From Paenibacillus cellulositrophicus (lineage in GTDB: Bacteria; Bacillota; Bacilli; Paenibacillales; Paenibacillaceae): a stretch of DNA of 64,000 nt. The stretch spans positions 2,847,501 to 2,911,500 of the forward strand of contig NZ_CP045295.1 in assembly GCF_009363095.1 (NCBI RefSeq), written 5' to 3'. The first letter of the stretch is position 1, and every line of letters begins with the position of its first letter. This document shows positions 18,512 to 26,593 of this stretch, one piece after another. Under the pieces are notes generated by a model. The model was given only the letters and a program-made list of their open reading frames with translations, was not told the origin of the DNA and made no database searches. A program made the position numbers and the translations under genes.

Positions 18512-19837
18512 TTACTTCTTCATCTCGCTCGGGCTCATGCCGAAATACTTTTTGAATATTTTGCTGAAATGCTCCGGCGACTCGTACCCCACCCGCTCGG
18601 CGATTTCATAGCGGCGCAGGTCCGTGTTCTGAAGCAGGTGGCGGCTCTCCTCCATCCGCAGCTTGATGACGTATTCCCACAGGTTATGCCCGGTAATTTT
18701 CTTAAACAGGTAGCTCAAATAGTTCGGACTGACATGGTTCTTCTTCGCCACCTCATGAATGGTCAGCCCCTTCTGGCTGTAGTTCTCTTCGATATAGCGC
18801 CTCGTGCTCTCCACAATCCGGTTGCTCTGCGTTGACAGCTCTTCTGCAGACGGATCTTCAGCGTAGTTATGCCAATTGAAGTCCCCGTAATAAAAAACGC
18901 GGTAGTCCGGGTAGTGCCGGCTCCACAGCATCGCTTTATCGGCCTGGCGGCCGAGTACAGAAAGAAAAGGAAAGCCCTTCAGAATCTGGCTGATGGCGAC
19001 TGTACAATCCAGCTTCAAATATTTGCGAATATGATGGTACACGCTGCGGCCGGCCATTTCGAGCTGGCTGAGCTTGTTCTCGCCGGTTTCGGCATTCGCC
19101 GCCTCGCTCCACTGGATAATCGCATGGATGTCGTCATCCGGCGAGTAAAACAGAAGCGCATCCCATTCCTGATCGAGCAGCTCCTTCACAATATTGAGCG
19201 AGGCATAACGGAGAAGCCGCCGATCCCTGTCGGTATAGGACGGGCTGCCGGAGGAAAAGTCCAGCCTCATTTTCATAACGGCAAAATACGGACCCTTCAG
19301 CCTAAGCTCGCCATATTCACCGCCCGTCTCAAGATCCCCCGATTCATGGCCCGCTTCTTCCGACAGCAGCCGGTTCAGAAGCTCGTTCTTGCGGGGCTCG
19401 GGCTCCTCCATGCGAAAATCCTCTTGTGTGGCAGTCAAAAGCTCATTCACCTGCGGTATCCGTTTATCCATCTTGAGCAGCACGCTGCCGACGGAGTCCA
19501 GAAACTGCTCGCTGTTCAGCGGCTTAAGCAAATAGTCCTTGGCTCCGAGCCGGATCGCGCTTTGCGCGTACTGGAACGTTTCATGCGCTGAAATAATAAT
19601 CGTCTGCACCCACGGCTTGATGATTTTCGCCTGGTGCATCAGCTCGATTCCGTTCATCTCGCCCATCTGAATGTCGGTGACGAGCAGGTCGACCTCCTCC
19701 ATCCGGACGATATCGAGCGCCTCATGGCCGCTGCCCGCCGTATAGACTTGACCGATGTCGAGGCCCGATGCGCTCAACAGCCCGGCTAATCCCTTGCAGA
19801 TGAGCGGCTCGTCGTCGACGACCAAAATATTGAACAT
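18512..19837 (-). CDS. YesN-type response regulator with AraC DNA-binding domain (locus 1)
   Basis: A 441-residue regulator. The N-terminal receiver has the acidic pair DDE at 8-10, phospho-acceptor Asp55 (LLVTDIQMGEMNG) and Lys105 (DYLLKPL). A long middle region follows. The C-terminal AraC/XylS domain has two helix-turn-helix units (LTIHEVAKKNHVSPNYLSYL and RYEIAERVGYESPEHFSKIF). It is encoded 41 bases after the histidine kinase and just before the ABC transporter genes, which it most likely activates when the kinase detects the carbohydrate. An AAGGGGGAG site lies 5 bases before the ATG. Confidence 0.93.
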   Translation of the reverse strand: MFNILVVDDEPLICKGLAGLLSASGLDIGQVYTAGSGHEALDIVRMEEVDLLVTDIQMGEMNGIELMHQAKIIKPWVQTIIISAHETFQYAQSAIRLGAKDYLLKPLNSEQFLDSVGSVLLKMDKRIPQVNELLTATQEDFRMEEPEPRKNELLNRLLSEEAGHESGDLETGGEYGELRLKGPYFAVMKMRLDFSSGSPSYTDRDRRLLRYASLNIVKELLDQEWDALLFYSPDDDIHAIIQWSEAANAETGENKLSQLEMAGRSVYHHIRKYLKLDCTVAISQILKGFPFLSVLGRQADKAMLWSRHYPDYRVFYYGDFNWHNYAEDPSAEELSTQSNRIVESTRRYIEENYSQKGLTIHEVAKKNHVSPNYLSYLFKKITGHNLWEYVIKLRMEESRHLLQNTDLRRYEIAERVGYESPEHFSKIFKKYFGMSPSEMKK

Positions 19838-19878
19838 GGATGCTCCCCCTTGTATGTAGCTTGTTTATACCTTGTTTG

Positions 19879-21687
19879 TCATGAACCGCCTGCCTTTTCG
19901 GCGGGAAGCGTGATCGTGACCAGCGTGCCACCGCCCGGGCGGACGCTGTAGACAAGGCCGTACTCCTTGCCGTAGTGAAGCTGAATCCGCTGATGGATGT
20001 TCCGGACCCCGTAACCGGCTGCAGGATCATTTGTTTCACTGTTCAAGTTCCGGTTGATGGCTTCGATGTCCACCGGTTTGTAGCCATTATCGGAGATACG
20101 GATGCGCAGGATGCCCCCGGACGCCTCTGCTTCGATGCTGATTTCGCCGTCCTCGCCCATATTTTTAATGCCATGAATGATTCCGTTTTCGATCAAAGGC
20201 TGCATCGTAATTTTCGGAATGCTGAACGGGTGCAGCGATTCCGGGACGTCGATGTCCACCTGGAACACATAATCGTATCGGTTCTGCTGCAGCTTGATAT
20301 AGGCGGTCGCATGCTCCAGCTCCTCTCCGAGCGTAATCAGCTCCCTCCCGCGACTCAGGCTGATTTTCATCAGCTTGGACAGGTCCTTGATCATCTCGGC
20401 CGATACGTGGTTGCCTTCCATCTTGCTTTTCCAATAGATGCTCTCCAGCGTGTTGTACAACAAGTGCGGGTTGATCTGCTGGTACAACAGCGACAGCTGC
20501 GCTTCCTTTTGCTTTAAATCCATGTCGTATTTGTAATGAATCAGATCGTTCAGGCGCCGGGCCATTTCGTAAATGGTGGAGATCAGCACGCTGACCTCGT
20601 CGTTACGCTTCCGGTGCGGCGTTTCGGGCACGGCATTCCCCGGCTCATAACGCCGGACGAAGGTGACCAGCTTCTGCAGCGGGGTCATCAAGGACCGCCA
20701 GAAATATAAAATGATGATCAAACCGGCGGCGAAATACGCGACCGAGATGATCTGGATGACATGCTTCATTTCGTCCTGCTGCTGCAGGAGCGCTTTGACC
20801 GGCACTTTGTACACCAGCTTCTGCTGGAGCACGTAGTTATAATCCACGACATAGATAAAATCCTTCGTAATGACGTCCTTGACGCCCATAGGTGAATTCC
20901 CCGGCTCCACTTCGGGAGGAAGGCTGAGCACGCCCTCGGCATCCGGCTGGGTGGAGGTCAGAATGTGATTGTTCCAATCGGTAAAATACAGCTCGCCTTC
21001 CGGCAGCGACACGGTCTTCAGCGATTCGCCGATCCGCGCGTCCACGTTCGTCACCATCAGCACGCCGATCGTACCGCCCTGATCAATGTTGTTGATCGCG
21101 CGGACATAGCCGAGCGTCTTCTGGTCGTACTGCCCCTTCGCCGGCGGGGATAAATGATCGGTGAGCCGCAAATAGCCGTTCCCTTTACGGGCTACCGCTT
21201 CGTCAAACCATTCCGGCTTCTCTGCCTCGTTCGAAAAGAAATAGACCCCGGACTTTTTGGACTCCGGATAATAAGGGGCAAAAAAGTAATGGTTGCCGGG
21301 ATCGTACACGTACAGTGAATAGTACAGAGGCTGCCGCTCATCGCTCTCCTGCGAGTATGAGCTCAGCATGCGCTCCAGCTTCTCGTAGGTTTTCACCCGC
21401 TGAAGCACCGTGTCCTTCCCCGTCGTATCCAGCTGCTGGACCACCGAATTCTGAAACACCGTCGCCGTCACCTTGTTAACGGTTTCAATATCGCGGCTGA
21501 TCAGTTTGAAATTTTGCTTGTTCAGCTCTATATAAGCATTGGTTACATGGCGTTTTAAAATCTGGCCCGCCCTGTTGTTGCCGTACCCGTTCAGAATAAA
21601 CACAGGAATGACAAGAACCAGAAACAGCAGGATCATCTGCTGCCTGACGTTCATTCTCGCCAGCGGATTGCGGATCCCCCGCTTCAT
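19879..21687 (-). CDS. YesM-type sensor histidine kinase (locus 1)
   Basis: A 602-residue membrane kinase: one helix at about 15-33, an extracellular sensor region of about 270 residues, a second helix near 305-325, a HAMP-like linker, then a His_kinase domain with phospho-acceptor His408 (QQINPHLLYNTLESIYW) and a C-terminal ATP-binding domain (PLIENGIIHGI as N box, SDNGY as G1, GYGVRNIHQRI). Family members more often read NPHFLYN; Leu for Phe is a mild change. It should phosphorylate the regulator encoded next to it in response to an extracellular carbohydrate. GGAGG is 11 bases before the ATG. Confidence 0.93.
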   Translation of the reverse strand: MKRGIRNPLARMNVRQQMILLFLVLVIPVFILNGYGNNRAGQILKRHVTNAYIELNKQNFKLISRDIETVNKVTATVFQNSVVQQLDTTGKDTVLQRVKTYEKLERMLSSYSQESDERQPLYYSLYVYDPGNHYFFAPYYPESKKSGVYFFSNEAEKPEWFDEAVARKGNGYLRLTDHLSPPAKGQYDQKTLGYVRAINNIDQGGTIGVLMVTNVDARIGESLKTVSLPEGELYFTDWNNHILTSTQPDAEGVLSLPPEVEPGNSPMGVKDVITKDFIYVVDYNYVLQQKLVYKVPVKALLQQQDEMKHVIQIISVAYFAAGLIIILYFWRSLMTPLQKLVTFVRRYEPGNAVPETPHRKRNDEVSVLISTIYEMARRLNDLIHYKYDMDLKQKEAQLSLLYQQINPHLLYNTLESIYWKSKMEGNHVSAEMIKDLSKLMKISLSRGRELITLGEELEHATAYIKLQQNRYDYVFQVDIDVPESLHPFSIPKITMQPLIENGIIHGIKNMGEDGEISIEAEASGGILRIRISDNGYKPVDIEAINRNLNSETNDPAAGYGVRNIHQRIQLHYGKEYGLVYSVRPGGGTLVTITLPAEKAGGS

Positions 21688-21881
21688 CAGTCATAACACC
21701 TCCGGCTTTCTTTCAATATACCAACAATAAAAATGGGGAAGTATGTGCGTTTCTACGACAATCATTCGCGATTGTAAGATATGCACGGTTGACAGGCCCA
21801 TGGGCGATTAGTCCTAGTGTAATTTATTTTCGGCGGGTTGCCAGTAAAATTTTACGGGAGTGTTATTGGCGGATCGCCGCG

Positions 21882-21992
21882 GTGGAATAGCGACGGGATG
21901 ACAACGGTATAACAGCGGAATAGCAAAAGGTTAACAACGGAGTCGTGACCGAAATAGCACCGGGATTGCAATTGGATTGCAACGGAATAACG
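21882..21992. repeat. Degenerate 11-bp-period direct repeat (about 10 units)
   Basis: From 21882 the sequence falls into 11-base units close to aCGGnATnrCA, for example ACGGGATGACA (21893), ACGGTATAACA (21904), GCGGAATAGCA (21915), AAAGGTTAACA (21926), CCGGGATTGCA (21960), ATTGGATTGCA (21971) and ACGGAATAACG (21982). One unit is 12 bases. The array ends about 36 bases before the -10-like TACAAT (22028-22033) of the T-box transcript. The rest of 21688-22051 shows no gene. Confidence 0.7.
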
Positions 21993-22051
21993 GCAGATGC
22001 CCTCTTTCCTTCCTCGAAAAAATGAGCTACAATAGTGCAAATCCATTTTCA

Positions 22052-22412
22052 CGATGATGAAGAAGAGTACGCGCGAATTGCGGCCTCACAGAGAGCCGGC
22101 GGGTGGTGCAAGCCGGTGGCGGCGCGCGCGGAAGTGGGCTTCGGAGTGCCCCGTCTGAACAGGAACGCTTCCCCAAAGAAGCGGACAGTAGGATGGGCGG
22201 CAGGTTCCCACCGTTAATCGGGGCAGGGTATCGAGGAAGGCATACGCAATTTTCTTTTCGTTTAGCGCCGGAATCCGTACCTGTTGAGCAGGGCTGCATC
22301 CCTAGAGGATGGCGGCCAATCAAGGTGGCACCGCGGGCTAGAGCCCCGTCCTTGGATAGATCTCCGTCTGGAAATTTTTTAAGCATGGAGATCCCAAGGG
22401 CGGGGCTTTTTT
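22052..22412 (+). ncRNA. T-box leader with terminator, upstream of trpS
   Basis: The canonical T-box motif AAGGTGGCACCGCGGGC starts at 22322 and continues to GTCCTT at 22353. Stem I has the conserved apical AGAGAGCCGG (22090-22099) and GGTGGTGCAAGCCGG. The specifier loop has a loop-E pair, AGTA (22066-22069) opposite GAA (22131-22133), flanked by CGCGCG helices and a basal GAAG/CTTC helix. Within that loop TGG (22135-22137), the Trp codon, is the best specifier reading. The terminator stem GCCCCGTCCTTGG (22343-22355) / CCAAGGGCGGGGC (22394-22406) ends in six T. Uncharged tRNA should favour antitermination and raise trpS expression. The reading GTG, one base earlier, cannot be excluded by eye. 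Confidence 0.93.
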
Positions 22413-22683
22413 GGCGTTGATATAAGAACGTTATTAGCTTCGGAGACTTGGGCTTCCTTATATCGCAAGCAAAAGTTCCGCTAATTGCGGGCTGGCGCCT
22501 TAGGAGGTTCGTCGATAAACGTCTTATATCCGTTGAAATGTGCTTTGGGACTGGGGACTGAGATTGAAGCTTGACCTAAGGAAGGCATGAGCTTAAGACA
22601 CACTCCCAAGCGTGGTATCGGCGTTCGGTCCTTCTGCCCGTTCAACTAAAGCAAAACTGAAAACTGCATGATTGAAGGAGGTG
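22413..22683 (+). other. Second untranslated segment between T-box terminator and Trp-rich frame
   Basis: This 271-base stretch has no convincing gene. Complementary segments suggest structure: GATATAAG (about 22418) with CTTATATC (about 22457), and CCTTAGG (about 22499) with CCTAAGG (about 22576). No T-tailed hairpin was found, so a second transcription terminator is not supported. Confidence 0.5.
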
Positions 22684-23034
22684 ATGGCCATGGATGACGG
22701 CTGGTGGTGGCGTCCCGGGAAGACCGGGTTACTAGACATGATCACAAATGAAGTTCCGTATACAAACAAATGTAAATTCAGGAGGAATAACGATGACACA
22801 TTCGAAAAACACAACCCCCAAGGACATTGTCCTCACCGGAGACCGGACGACCGGCAAGCTGCATCTCGGCCATTACGTCGGCAGCCTGAAGAACCGGGTG
22901 CTGCTTCAGCAGCAGTACGAAACCTATATCATGCTGGCGGATGTGCAGGCGCTGACCACCCATTTTCATACGCCGGAAATGCTGGCGGGAAGCGTGCGCC
23001 AGGTGGCGCTGGACTATTTGTCGGTAGGCATTGA
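22684..23034 (+). CDS. Putative Trp-triplet leader frame overlapping trpS
   Basis: A near-perfect ribosome site, AAGGAGGTGAT (22675-22685), precedes ATGs at 22684 and 22690 that open MAMDDGWWWRPGKTGLLDMI. Three consecutive UGG codons (22702-22710) are followed at once by a small hairpin, CCCGG/CCGGG (22714-22728). The frame has no stop before trpS: it crosses the trpS ribosome site (22780-22785) and runs out of frame inside trpS to 23034. Only the first 20 or so residues look meaningful. A ribosome stalling at the Trp codons when Trp-tRNA is scarce would leave the trpS start free, whereas full translation would sweep over it. This resembles the logic of the Bacillus anti-TRAP leader peptide. 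Translation is inferred, not shown. Confidence 0.5.
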   Translation: MAMDDGWWWRPGKTGLLDMITNEVPYTNKCKFRRNNDDTFEKHNPQGHCPHRRPDDRQAASRPLRRQPEEPGAASAAVRNLYHAGGCAGADHPFSYAGNAGGKRAPGGAGLFVGRH

Positions 23035-23806
23035 TCCCGACCAGGCGACGTTGTTCGTGCAGTCGATGATCCCCGAGATTGCCGAGCTGACGGTGTTTTA
23101 TTCGATGTTCGTGTCGGTCAGCTCGCTGCGCCACAACCCGACGATCAAGAGCGAAGCGGCCGAGCGCGGATACGAGGATCTGTATTACGGTTTCCTCGGC
23201 TACCCGGTCAGCCAGGCGGCGGACATTACCTTCTGCAAAGCTACCCTGGTTCCCGCCGGCGATGACCAGATTCCCCATATCGAGCAGACGCGCAAAATCG
23301 TCCGGCGCTTTAACGAGCTGTACGCACCCGTCCTGGTTGAGCCGCAAATCATCGTAGGTGAACGGCTGGATGGGCTCGACGGTTCAAGTAAAATGAGCAA
23401 AAGCCTCGGCAACGCCATCTCCCTCGATTCCACCACGGATGAGGTCCGCAGCCGGATTCGCAAAGCCCCAACCGATCCGGCGCGCGTGCACAAAACCGAC
23501 CCCGGCCATCCGGAGGTCTGCACGATTTACGGGTATCACCGGATTTTTCGCCCCGAGGACAGCGGCAATATTCATGACATGTGCACCCGGGGCACGCTCG
23601 GCTGCGCCACCTGCAAAGCTAAAATCACCGGTGCGATCGAAGAGGTGCTGGAGCCGATCCGCGAACGCCGCGCCCGGTATGAACAGCGTCCCGGCGACAT
23701 CGACGAAATCCTGATGGCAGGTACCACCAAAGCCCGCGAGGCCGCGCGTCAAACGATGGGCGAGGTGCGGGAGGCTATGGGGATCAACTATTTTGACCGG
23801 AGATAA
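22793..23806 (+). CDS. trpS: Tryptophanyl-tRNA synthetase (divergent/auxiliary type)
   Basis: Class I synthetase of 337 residues charging tRNA-Trp. The HIGH-equivalent HLGH is at residues 24-27 (GDRTTGKLHLGHYVGS) and KMSKS at 200-204. The sequence DRTTGKLHLGHYVGSLKNRV and SSLRHNPTIKSEAAERGY resembles the second TrpRS type known from Streptomyces auxiliary, indolmycin-resistant enzymes more than the Bacillus housekeeping enzyme (which begins with GIQPSG...IGNYIGAL). AGGAGG lies 7 bases before the ATG at 22793. A T-box and a Trp-rich leader frame precede it, so it should rise under tryptophan starvation. Whether another trpS exists elsewhere in the genome cannot be seen. Confidence 0.93.
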   Translation: MTHSKNTTPKDIVLTGDRTTGKLHLGHYVGSLKNRVLLQQQYETYIMLADVQALTTHFHTPEMLAGSVRQVALDYLSVGIDPDQATLFVQSMIPEIAELTVFYSMFVSVSSLRHNPTIKSEAAERGYEDLYYGFLGYPVSQAADITFCKATLVPAGDDQIPHIEQTRKIVRRFNELYAPVLVEPQIIVGERLDGLDGSSKMSKSLGNAISLDSTTDEVRSRIRKAPTDPARVHKTDPGHPEVCTIYGYHRIFRPEDSGNIHDMCTRGTLGCATCKAKITGAIEEVLEPIRERRARYEQRPGDIDEILMAGTTKAREAARQTMGEVREAMGINYFDRR

Positions 23807-23811
23807 AATAG

Positions 23812-23851
23812 CAATAAAAATGGGCTGCCCGGAACCCTCCGGTTAGCCCAT
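23812..23851 (-). terminator. Terminator of the lysR-type gene
   Basis: On the minus strand ATGGGCTAACCGG pairs with CCGGGCAGCCCAT and is followed by TTTTATT. Confidence 0.75.
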
Positions 23852-23861
23852 AGGAGAATAT

Positions 23862-23906
23862 CCGTCCAAGGTGAGATGGCAGAAGCCGTTCCTTGGGCGG
23901 TTTTTT
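23862..23906 (+). terminator. Terminator of trpS
   Basis: CCGTCCAAGG (23862-23871) pairs with CCTTGGGCGG (23891-23900), followed by six T. The hairpin ends a few bases before the convergent lysR-type gene. Confidence 0.82.
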
Positions 23907-23912
23907 GATTGG

Positions 23913-24779
23913 TTAAAAGCTCTGGACCAGAAAGTCCCGAAATTCGCGCGCAGCTTGGGATAAATAGCGCTCCTTTTGCCATGCGATTTGGTAAGTACGC
24001 CGACAGACCGGTTCCTCGATCCGCAGCACATGAAACGAAAATCCGATCCGATCTACCAGCGTCTCAGGGATAAAAGCGATGCCTACCCCCGCCCGGATAA
24101 AATGGCCAACGGCCGAATGCTCATCCACCTCGCACACAATATCCGGCTCAAACCCGGCCTGCCTGCAAAACTGATCCGTCATTTTCCGAAATGGATTGCT
24201 GCTCTGGATGCAAATAAAAGCCTCCCCCGCCGCCTCGCTTAACCGGATACTGCTGCGGCCCGCAAACCGGTGCGACGAAGGCACCGCCAGTAAAATTTCC
24301 TCCGTCAAAAAGGAAATTCCCTCGATACCCGGCTGCTCGATCGGTGGGAACGTGATGCACAGGTCCAGCTCCCCGCTTAACAGCTTATCCCGCTTCTCCT
24401 GCTCTCTCACCTGGGAAATTTGCAGCCGGATTTCCGGATGCATCCCCAGAAAATCTCCGATCCGGTCGGAGAAGCATTTATGCGTGGTCGTCGCCAGATT
24501 CACCCTGCCTTTCTCCGCTCCCGCCAGATCTTCGAGTTCCCTTTTTCCGTCTTCCAGGGCGTTCAGCGCGGTCTCTACCCTGCGCAGATAGGCCCGGCCA
24601 AAGGCGTTCAGCCTGATCTGCCGCCCCTTCCGGTCAAACAGCGACACGCCCAGGTCCTCCTCCAGCCGTGAAATCGTCTTGCTGAGGGCAGGCTGGGCAA
24701 TGCGCAGTTCCTCTGCCGCACGGGTCATGTGCTCAAGTTCGGCAACTTTGCGAAAATATTGAAGCTGCAGCAGCTCCAT
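23913..24779 (-). CDS. LysR-family transcriptional regulator
   Basis: A 288-residue regulator with the classical N-terminal winged helix (TRAAEELRIAQPALSKTISRLEEDLGVSLFDR, residues about 19-50) and a periplasmic-binding-protein-like effector domain. It is divergent from the oxidoreductase gene at 24967, the usual arrangement for a LysR protein and its target. The intergenic region holds a perfect palindrome TTATTAATAA (24806-24815), a candidate operator. AAGGAGG is 7 bases before the ATG. The inducer is unknown. Confidence 0.92.
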   Translation of the reverse strand: MELLQLQYFRKVAELEHMTRAAEELRIAQPALSKTISRLEEDLGVSLFDRKGRQIRLNAFGRAYLRRVETALNALEDGKRELEDLAGAEKGRVNLATTTHKCFSDRIGDFLGMHPEIRLQISQVREQEKRDKLLSGELDLCITFPPIEQPGIEGISFLTEEILLAVPSSHRFAGRSSIRLSEAAGEAFICIQSSNPFRKMTDQFCRQAGFEPDIVCEVDEHSAVGHFIRAGVGIAFIPETLVDRIGFSFHVLRIEEPVCRRTYQIAWQKERYLSQAAREFRDFLVQSF

Positions 24780-24805
24780 CGAAATCCCTCCTTATATACC
24801 AAAGG

Positions 24806-24815
24806 TTATTAATAA
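24806..24815. promoter_or_regulatory. Candidate LysR operator
   Basis: TTATTAATAA is a perfect 10-bp palindrome 27 bases upstream of the lysR-type start, in the AT-rich divergent promoter region. LysR proteins typically bind T-N11-A sites of this general kind near their own gene. No experimental or comparative support is available here. Confidence 0.4.
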
Positions 24816-24966
24816 ATAGCATTATATATATTTTTTATTATTTATGATCGATTATAGAATAAATACAGGCCGAAGGGTAGAGAGGCTGCTCAAACCCACC
24901 GCAGGAGGCATGAAATAAAAGCTCTGGATATCACTATATTCAATGACCGAAAGGATGATCGATAGC

Positions 24967-25899
24967 ATGACAGAACAACAGACAATGAAAGCGGCGGTGA
25001 TTCGCGCGTTCGGTCCGCCGGACGTACTGCATACGGCGGATGTTCCGCTCCCTTTACCCGGCCCTGATGAGGTCAGGGTTCGCGTAAAAGCGGCCGGCGT
25101 TCAACCGTTCGACCTGGCCGTCCGGGAAACGGGATGGATCCCGACTGGTCTAAGCATCCGGTTTCCGCAAATTCTCGGCAATGACTTCGCCGGAACGATC
25201 GAGCAGGCCGGAGACCACGTAACGGACTTTGCGGCTGGCGATGACGTGATCGGCTGGGCTCTGCTGGCCAGCTACGCCGAATACGTCGTCGTTCCCGCCA
25301 GCCAAATCGTACGTAAGCCGCCGGGCATCCCTTGGGCAGAAGCCGGGGCGCTCGCAGCTTCGGGGCAAACCGCCCACACCGCCCTGCAGGAGCTCCGCGT
25401 CGGGAAGGGCGATACTGTCCTGATCCATGGCGCCGCCGGCGGGGTCGGCACCATGGCCGTCCAGCTTGCCCGCGCCCTCGGCGCCACGGTTATCGGGACC
25501 GCCAGCAAGCGGAACCACGACTACCTGCGCGCCTTGGGGGCGATCCCCGTCGCCTACGGCCCCGGCCTGGGCGAGCGGGTCCGTGCCTTGGCTCCCGGCG
25601 GCGTCGATGCGGCCCTCGACGCTGCCGGGAGGGATGCGCTCCGCGTGTCCGTGGACCTCGTCCCGGACAGGGAGCGTATCGGCACGATCGTGGACGGCGA
25701 GCTTGCAGCGGAGCTCGGCGTCCGCATGATCCGCAATCAGCGCTCGGCCGCGCGGCTGGCCGAGCTGGCGGAGCTCTGCGCCGCGGGTAAGCTGGAGGTC
25801 CGCGTCCGCAGGACCTTCCCGCTGGAAGAGGCCGCCGCGGCGCACCGCGAACTGGCCAGCGGGCACGGCCAGGGCAAGATCGTGCTGGTGATCGGGTAA
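24967..25899 (+). CDS. Zinc-independent MDR oxidoreductase (quinone oxidoreductase-like)
   Basis: A 310-residue NAD(P)H-dependent medium-chain reductase. The N-terminal GroES-like domain has GNDFAGTIEQAGDHVTDFAAGD, and the Rossmann domain has the nucleotide loop GAAGGVGTMAVQLARALGATV with later HRELASGHGQGKIVLVIG. The zinc-binding residues of alcohol dehydrogenases are absent, as in the zeta-crystallin/quinone reductase branch. It may reduce quinones or reactive enones; the substrate is not predictable. ATG 24967 is chosen over 24943 because AAGGATGAT lies before it and homologues start close to MKAAVI. It is probably controlled by the divergent LysR protein. The 3' half is noticeably GC-rich. 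Confidence 0.88.
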   Translation: MTEQQTMKAAVIRAFGPPDVLHTADVPLPLPGPDEVRVRVKAAGVQPFDLAVRETGWIPTGLSIRFPQILGNDFAGTIEQAGDHVTDFAAGDDVIGWALLASYAEYVVVPASQIVRKPPGIPWAEAGALAASGQTAHTALQELRVGKGDTVLIHGAAGGVGTMAVQLARALGATVIGTASKRNHDYLRALGAIPVAYGPGLGERVRALAPGGVDAALDAAGRDALRVSVDLVPDRERIGTIVDGELAAELGVRMIRNQRSAARLAELAELCAAGKLEVRVRRTFPLEEAAAAHRELASGHGQGKIVLVIG

Positions 25900-25928
25900 G
25901 GGAGGCCTGCTGTCCCCGCCGTTCGCCC

Positions 25929-26088
25929 GAAATCAGCGATTTGGTCGTGGACGCGGAGCATCGGCGTATGGACCTAGGCCAGAAGCTGGTCAGATGGATG
26001 CATCGGTTGGGCGAGGTTAAAGGCCTATGCGCAGATCGGTGTGCATTAGAAGAGAGCAGAAGCGGATTTTGAGATTACGAAGGGGTAG
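25929..26088 (+). pseudogene. Remnant of a GNAT N-acetyltransferase
   Basis: Frame 25929-26072 reads EISDLVVDAEHRRMDLGQ then KLVRWMHRLGEVKG, matching the beta4/alpha3 acetyl-CoA pyrophosphate loop of GNAT enzymes (R-x-x-G-x-G/A, here with Asp for the first Gly). After about 26022 the likeness continues in the next frame (AYAQIGVH, stop, KRAEADFEITKG) up to a stop at 26086. There is no start, no N-terminal half and at least one frameshift and one internal stop, so it is read as a decayed fragment. Confidence 0.45.
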
Positions 26089-26440
26089 CAGATGTGATAG
26101 CTGATGCTGTAGTTACCTTTGCCTGCTGGCTACAGCAGCAGGAGCAGCGTTCAGGGCAGGGCTATCAAAGGGCCTTAATCAGAGGAGTTGGGCACCAGTC
26201 GGCTACGCCCTTACAGGCTTCGGAGCCGATGCTCTCCCTGCCCTAATTAGTTGCCTTAGCGCAGCAGGCATGCTCCCCCTTCCCCGAATCCAGCGGAGCG
26301 GCCGGATTCATGCTGGAGAAGCGGCAGCGGCCGCCTAAAAGCTTTCCACAGGAAAGCTAGCATCGGAAGCATAAGCTGTGAGCGAATTTCTTCCTCATCG
26401 TCCATTCCCAGAAATTCGCGAGCAACAGCGGTCGGAAGCA

Positions 26441-26487
26441 TGAGCCGGACGCGCAGCGGGCTTACAAGAAGGCTTCGAAGCGCACTC
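26441..26487 (+). repeat. Intergenic direct repeat, copy 1
   Basis: Begins TGAGCCGGACGCGCAGCGGG and ends CGAAGCGCACTC. It matches the copy at 26548-26593 at about 90 percent by eye. The two are 107 bases apart. Confidence 0.8.
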
Positions 26488-26547
26488 CACCAGAAGCCAC
26501 CGAGCACCCACCCTCAAGTATTACAGCTTCGGAGCCGATGCTCACGT

Positions 26548-26593
26548 TGAGCCGGACGCGCAGCGGGCTTGCAAGAAGACTTCGGAGCGACTC
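26548..26593 (+). repeat. Intergenic direct repeat, copy 2
   Basis: Begins TGAGCCGGACGCGCAGCGGG and ends CGGAGCGACTC. It is the second copy of the element at 26441-26487, preceded by a second copy of GCTTCGGAGCCGATGCTC. Confidence 0.8.

Noticed and set aside
23035..23806. Possibility that the Trp-rich frame is a full gene replacing trpS
   Set aside because: Past trpS codon 10 the product of that frame is Arg/Pro/Gly-rich shadow sequence, while trpS carries all synthetase motifs.
26256..26507. 83-codon minus-strand frame
   Set aside because: No ribosome site, odd composition, and it covers one of the 46-bp direct repeats; judged non-coding.
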